8,206 nucleotides of DNA from JABDGC01 sp964449835 (GTDB lineage: Bacteria > Pseudomonadota > Gammaproteobacteria > DSM-16500). The notes under the pieces were generated by a model. It saw only the letters and a list, made by a program, of their open reading frames with translations. It had not been told where the DNA came from and did no database searches. Each line of letters begins with the position of its first letter. Position 1 is the stretch's first letter. Below, piece by piece: positions 6,065 to 8,206 of this stretch. Made by a program: the position numbers and the translations under genes. The DNA lies in the NCBI GenBank assembly GCA_964449835.1, contig CAYVBZ010000077.1, positions 1 through 8,206 of the forward strand. Reading direction: 5' to 3'.

Positions 6065-6104
6065 CCAAAGGGGAGTAGAGAGCTTGCTCTCGTATCCCCT
6101 TTGG
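6065..6104. repeat. Inverted repeat 2 of the rpoZ-spoT spacer
   Basis: CCAAAGGGG (6065-6073) pairs perfectly with CCCCTTTGG (6096-6104). Inside it a second stem GAGAG/CTCTC (6078-6082 and 6087-6091) closes on CTTG. The result is a two-tier hairpin with a small internal loop. The inner arm can also pair with 6045-6052. Confidence 0.65.
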
Positions 6105-6135
6105 TTTCCCACGGGGATTCATTCCCCGTGGGAAA
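6105..6135. repeat. Inverted repeat 3 of the rpoZ-spoT spacer
   Basis: A perfect 13-bp stem has the arms TTTCCCACGGGGA (6105-6117) and TCCCCGTGGGAAA (6123-6135) around a 5-base loop. It lies 12 bp past the rpoZ stop on the - strand. Its 3' arm ends in AAA rather than a T-run on either strand, unlike a standard intrinsic terminator. It may protect the rpoZ 3' end or be a mobile palindromic element. Its left flank and arm (6103-6117) match 6060-6074 at 13 of 15 bases, so repeats 2 and 3 share sequence. Confidence 0.7.
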
Positions 6136-6147
6136 TATAATTTGATT

Positions 6148-6414
6148 TTAGCTTAGGTCGCCGGCTTCTTCGGGGGGGACTTCATCGCTGGTTGGGAGCG
6201 TGATGGAGAGCTCAGCTTCGACGACTTCGGTAAAGTCCTTATAACCCGCTGCAATTTCTCGCAAGGCCACAACGGTGGACTTGTCATTGTCCCAGGGTAC
6301 TTTGGAGTCTGCGCTGCCGCGCATTAACTGACGGGCCCTTTTGGCGGCTACTAAAACCAGCTCAAAACGGTTATCGACGACTTTTAAGCAATCTTCAACT
6401 GTGACTCGTGCCAT
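6148..6414 (-). CDS. rpoZ: RNA polymerase omega subunit RpoZ
   Basis: Omega helps fold and hold the beta' subunit of RNA polymerase and forms part of ppGpp binding site 1. The 88-residue protein (91 in E. coli) starts MARVTVEDCLKVVDNRFELV and carries the conserved AKRARQL and DNDKSTVVALREIAAG segments, ending in an acidic tail (PPEEAGDLS). The ATG at 6414 is chosen because AGGTG (complement of 6420-6424) stands 5 bp before it and the MARVTVEDC start is universal in the family. An in-frame reading that begins 22 residues earlier (at 6480) has no such support. It lies between gmk (83 bp upstream) and spoT (208 bp downstream), the E. coli order. Confidence 0.95.
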   Translation of the reverse strand: MARVTVEDCLKVVDNRFELVLVAAKRARQLMRGSADSKVPWDNDKSTVVALREIAAGYKDFTEVVEAELSITLPTSDEVPPEEAGDLS

Positions 6415-6478
6415 AAATTCACCTGGACTGTGCGGTTTAATCAAAGGGGGATGGTAGCCGATTTTGGCTATAAATAGC

Positions 6479-6497
6479 AAGGGTTGGGGTTGGGAGG
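6479..6497. repeat. 19-bp G-rich repeat, copy 2 (after gmk)
   Basis: AAGGGTTGGGGTTGGGAGG is identical to 114-132 and touches the last base of the gmk stop codon (6498-6500). Unlike copy 1 it lacks the complementary C-rich arm, so it does not form the 13-bp hairpin. On the transcript it is CCTCCCAACCCCAACCCTT and begins the gmk-rpoZ spacer. Confidence 0.75.
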
Positions 6498-7118
6498 TTA
6501 ATCTGCCGCGAGTTTAGCGATGAGTTTGCTGTATTTTTCACACTGGCGCCTTTGTAACAAACGGTTGGCTTGAATCAATAATTTCAAGTCCGCGAGTGCT
6601 TGGTCGAAATCATCGTTGATCACCATATAGTCGAATTCCTGGAAATGCGAGAGGGTCTCTTTGACATCCGCCAGCCGGTCTTGGATCACCTCTGGTTTAT
6701 CCTGGTTGCGTGTGACTAAGCGTTCTCTCAAGTTATCCAGTGAAGGCGGCAAAATAAAAATACTGATGCTTTCAGGGACCAAGGTTTTAATCTGCTGCAT
6801 TCCCTGCCAATCGATTTCAAGGACCACATCCACACCTTTTTTCAAAGTAGCCTCAACCCAGCGGTGCGAGGTCCCATAAAAAGCGCCAAAAACGGTCGCA
6901 TATTCGAGAAAATCCCCCTGCTCGATCATGCGGCGAAACTCAGCCTCTTGAACGAAAAAATAATTGACGCCATTGACTTCATTGGGTCTTTTGGCGCGAG
7001 TTGTATGGGAAATGGAAACCGCAAGGCCGGAGAGCTCGTTGATCAACGCTTTAACCAGCGTTGTTTTTCCGGTGCCGGATGGGGCCGCGATCACAAAAAG
7101 ATTGCCCGTCTCCCTCAC
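6498..7118 (-). CDS. gmk: Guanylate kinase Gmk
   Basis: Gmk phosphorylates GMP (or dGMP) to GDP with ATP, feeding GTP and therefore ppGpp synthesis. It has 206 residues (207 in E. coli). The P-loop APSGTGKT (residues 12-19) binds ATP. The GMP-binding segment SISHTTRAKRPNEVNGVNYFF contains Arg41, Arg44 and Tyr53, with Glu72 and FYGTS (80-84) completing the pocket. LEIDWQG (100-106) and the Arg-rich lid (ERLVTRNQD) follow. The start is GTG at 7118, directly after the hldE stop TAA (7119-7121), with a strong GGAGGG ribosome site inside the end of hldE. Zero spacing suggests translational coupling to hldE. Gmk heads the gmk-rpoZ-spoT block. Confidence 0.97.
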   Translation of the reverse strand: MRETGNLFVIAAPSGTGKTTLVKALINELSGLAVSISHTTRAKRPNEVNGVNYFFVQEAEFRRMIEQGDFLEYATVFGAFYGTSHRWVEATLKKGVDVVLEIDWQGMQQIKTLVPESISIFILPPSLDNLRERLVTRNQDKPEVIQDRLADVKETLSHFQEFDYMVINDDFDQALADLKLLIQANRLLQRRQCEKYSKLIAKLAAD

Positions 7119-8206
7119 TTATTGACCCTCCGCATGAAAAAGCAAATTTTCACAACGCAGCACGCGTACTTCGCCGCCATAAGCATAAATAATATCGGCG
7201 CCAATGACTTGTTCGCTTGTGTAATCGCCGCCTTTCACCAACACATCCGGCTTAATGCGTCGCAAAAGACGCTCAGGTGTATTCTCTGTGAAGGAAACCA
7301 CCCAATCGACGGCTTCAAGACCGGCCAAGACCAACATGCGCTGGTTCAGAGAGTGAATAGGCTGTGCCCCCTTTTGACGCGCAACCGATGTGTCGCTATT
7401 CACAGCGACAATCAGGCAATGGCCCAACTCTTTGGCCTCTTGTAAGTAACGGACATGCCCCGCGTGAAGCACATCAAAGCAGCCATTGGTAAAAATGATT
7501 TTCTTCCCTTGTGAACGGGCTTGCTGCGTCAAGGACAACAGTTGATCTTCATGGACCACCCCTCTCAAGAGGTTTTCATCTCCCTGTCTTCCCCCTTTCA
7601 ACCTGCCTTCTAGTTCCGGCGGACTCACAGTCGCCGTTCCTAGTTTGGTCACCACAATACTCGCCGCTAAATTCGCCAAGGCCACGGCCTCGGGTAAAGT
7701 TAAGTGAGCAGCAAGGCCTGCGGCCAGAACAGCAATGACGGTGTCACCGGCGCCGGTCACATCGTAAACCTCATGGGCATAGGCCGGTAAATGCAGGGCT
7801 TTTTCTCCAGCCTGAATTAAGGTCATGCCCTGATCGCCGCGCGTTAATAAAAGCGCTTGTAAGTCCAGTTGCTCGATGAGTGCTTGGCCTCGTTTGAAAA
7901 TTTCCTCTTCACTGCGGCAGGGGCCTGCCACCGCCTCGAATTCTTTGAGATTGGGGGTCAGTAAAGTTGCGCCGCGATAACGTGTAAAATCGTGGCCTTT
8001 GGGGTCGACGAGCACCGGGAGGCCCGCTTCACGGGCCAGTTGGATCAAAAGAAGGGGATCGGAAAGAGTGCCTTTGCCATAGTCCGATAAAATCACCATT
8101 TCCGCATCCTGCAAATGTTCGCGGTAAGCGGTGATCAGTCCCTGGTGGTCCAAATCAGAAAAGGAATTTTCAAAGTCGAGGCGGATTAGCTGTTGATGAC
8201 GGCTAA
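7119..8206 (-). CDS. hldE: Bifunctional heptose 7-phosphate kinase / heptose 1-phosphate adenylyltransferase HldE, 5' part missing at window edge
   Basis: HldE (RfaE) phosphorylates D-beta-D-heptose 7-phosphate and adenylylates heptose 1-phosphate, giving ADP-heptose for the LPS inner core. The frame is open to base 8206, where the visible part begins SRHQQLIRLDFENSF, matching E. coli HldE near residue 120; about 361 residues are present. The TTG at 8151-8153 is an internal Leu codon, not a start. The kinase half keeps VDPKGHDFTRYRGATLLTPN and the PfkB-type catalytic motif DVTGAGD (7743-7763). The transferase half keeps FTNGCFDVLHAGH with HxGH at 7455-7466, VNSDTSVARQKG and LVKGGDY. The C-terminus is odd: after GGEVRVL it reads RCENLLFHAEGQ and stops. 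The Gly-Cys-Ser-Thr-Thr segment and final helix seen in E. coli are missing. No other frame holds the missing part. The gene abuts gmk. Confidence 0.94.
   Translation of the reverse strand, partial: SRHQQLIRLDFENSFSDLDHQGLITAYREHLQDAEMVILSDYGKGTLSDPLLLIQLAREAGLPVLVDPKGHDFTRYRGATLLTPNLKEFEAVAGPCRSEEEIFKRGQALIEQLDLQALLLTRGDQGMTLIQAGEKALHLPAYAHEVYDVTGAGDTVIAVLAAGLAAHLTLPEAVALANLAASIVVTKLGTATVSPPELEGRLKGGRQGDENLLRGVVHEDQLLSLTQQARSQGKKIIFTNGCFDVLHAGHVRYLQEAKELGHCLIVAVNSDTSVARQKGAQPIHSLNQRMLVLAGLEAVDWVVSFTENTPERLLRRIKPDVLVKGGDYTSEQVIGADIIYAYGGEVRVLRCENLLFHAEGQ
7126..7131 (-). promoter_or_regulatory. Ribosome binding site of gmk within hldE
   Basis: On the - strand GGAGGG lies 7 bp before the GTG start of gmk, inside the last codons of hldE. 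It supports the GTG start and coupled translation of the two genes. Confidence 0.75.

Noticed and set aside
6028..6135. CRISPR array or tandem repeat array
   Set aside because: The palindromes differ in sequence and length and there are no regular spacers. They are separate hairpins with limited shared sequence.
6415..6480. 22-residue N-terminal extension of RpoZ
   Set aside because: The universal MARVTVEDC start at 6414 has an AGGTG ribosome site. The extension would start next to the 19-bp repeat and has no counterpart in the family.
6415..6497. Separate rpoZ promoter in the gmk-rpoZ spacer
   Set aside because: TTGCTA and TACCAT on the - strand are 18 bp apart but match the consensus poorly, and GCTAT/ATAGC is a short weak palindrome. 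Not enough to call.
6864..7445. Open frame of 193 codons on the + strand across gmk and hldE
   Set aside because: It is antisense to two clearly conserved proteins and its translation resembles nothing known.
8151..8153. TTG as the start of a short HldE
   Set aside because: The frame stays open to the window edge and the residues before it (SRHQQLIRLDF) match HldE, so the gene is cut by the window rather than shortened.

Overview
The window looks like a chromosomal piece of a gammaproteobacterium. The order gmk-rpoZ-spoT and the ibaG-murA pair are both as in Escherichia coli. AmpD, IbaG, SpoT and HldE all read as close relatives of the enterobacterial proteins over most of their length. Base composition is intermediate (about 45-50% GC by eye). 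One large gene of unknown function (2370-3725) has the look of a host-directed membrane protein, with hydrophobic hairpins followed by a polar, Ser/Thr/Lys/Asn-rich C-terminus. This makes a host-associated lineage such as the Legionellales plausible, but that placement is an inference and no gene here proves it.

Layout: (1) 1-78 is the 3' end of a + strand sugar-nucleotide epimerase/dehydratase (SDR type), converging on murA. (2) 79-139 holds a perfect 13-bp hairpin overlapping a G-quadruplex motif. (3) 140-1654 is ibaG-murA on the - strand. (4) 1715-2266 is ampD, divergent on the + strand. (5) 2370-3725 is an unrecognised + strand gene with its own promoter-like sequence. (6) 3762-8206 is a - strand block transcribed hldE (cut by the window edge) -> gmk -> rpoZ -> spoT. 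A 208-bp spacer packed with three palindromes lies between rpoZ and spoT.

How the genes fit together: the window is rich in envelope functions. MurA commits UDP-GlcNAc to peptidoglycan synthesis, AmpD recycles anhydro-muropeptides, HldE makes ADP-heptose for the LPS core, and the truncated epimerase probably serves surface glycan synthesis. Gmk, RpoZ and SpoT form the guanylate/stringent-response block: GDP/GTP supply, the RNA polymerase subunit that helps bind ppGpp, and the ppGpp hydrolase/synthetase.

Most worth following up: the 451-residue putative membrane/effector protein with a mosaic base composition; the HldE C-terminus, which lacks the usual Gly-Cys-Ser-Thr-Thr end motif and abuts gmk with no spacer; the multi-palindrome leader before spoT; an identical 19-bp G-rich repeat just past the stop codons of murA and gmk; and an 18-residue tail on SpoT that reads like a captured intergenic repeat.
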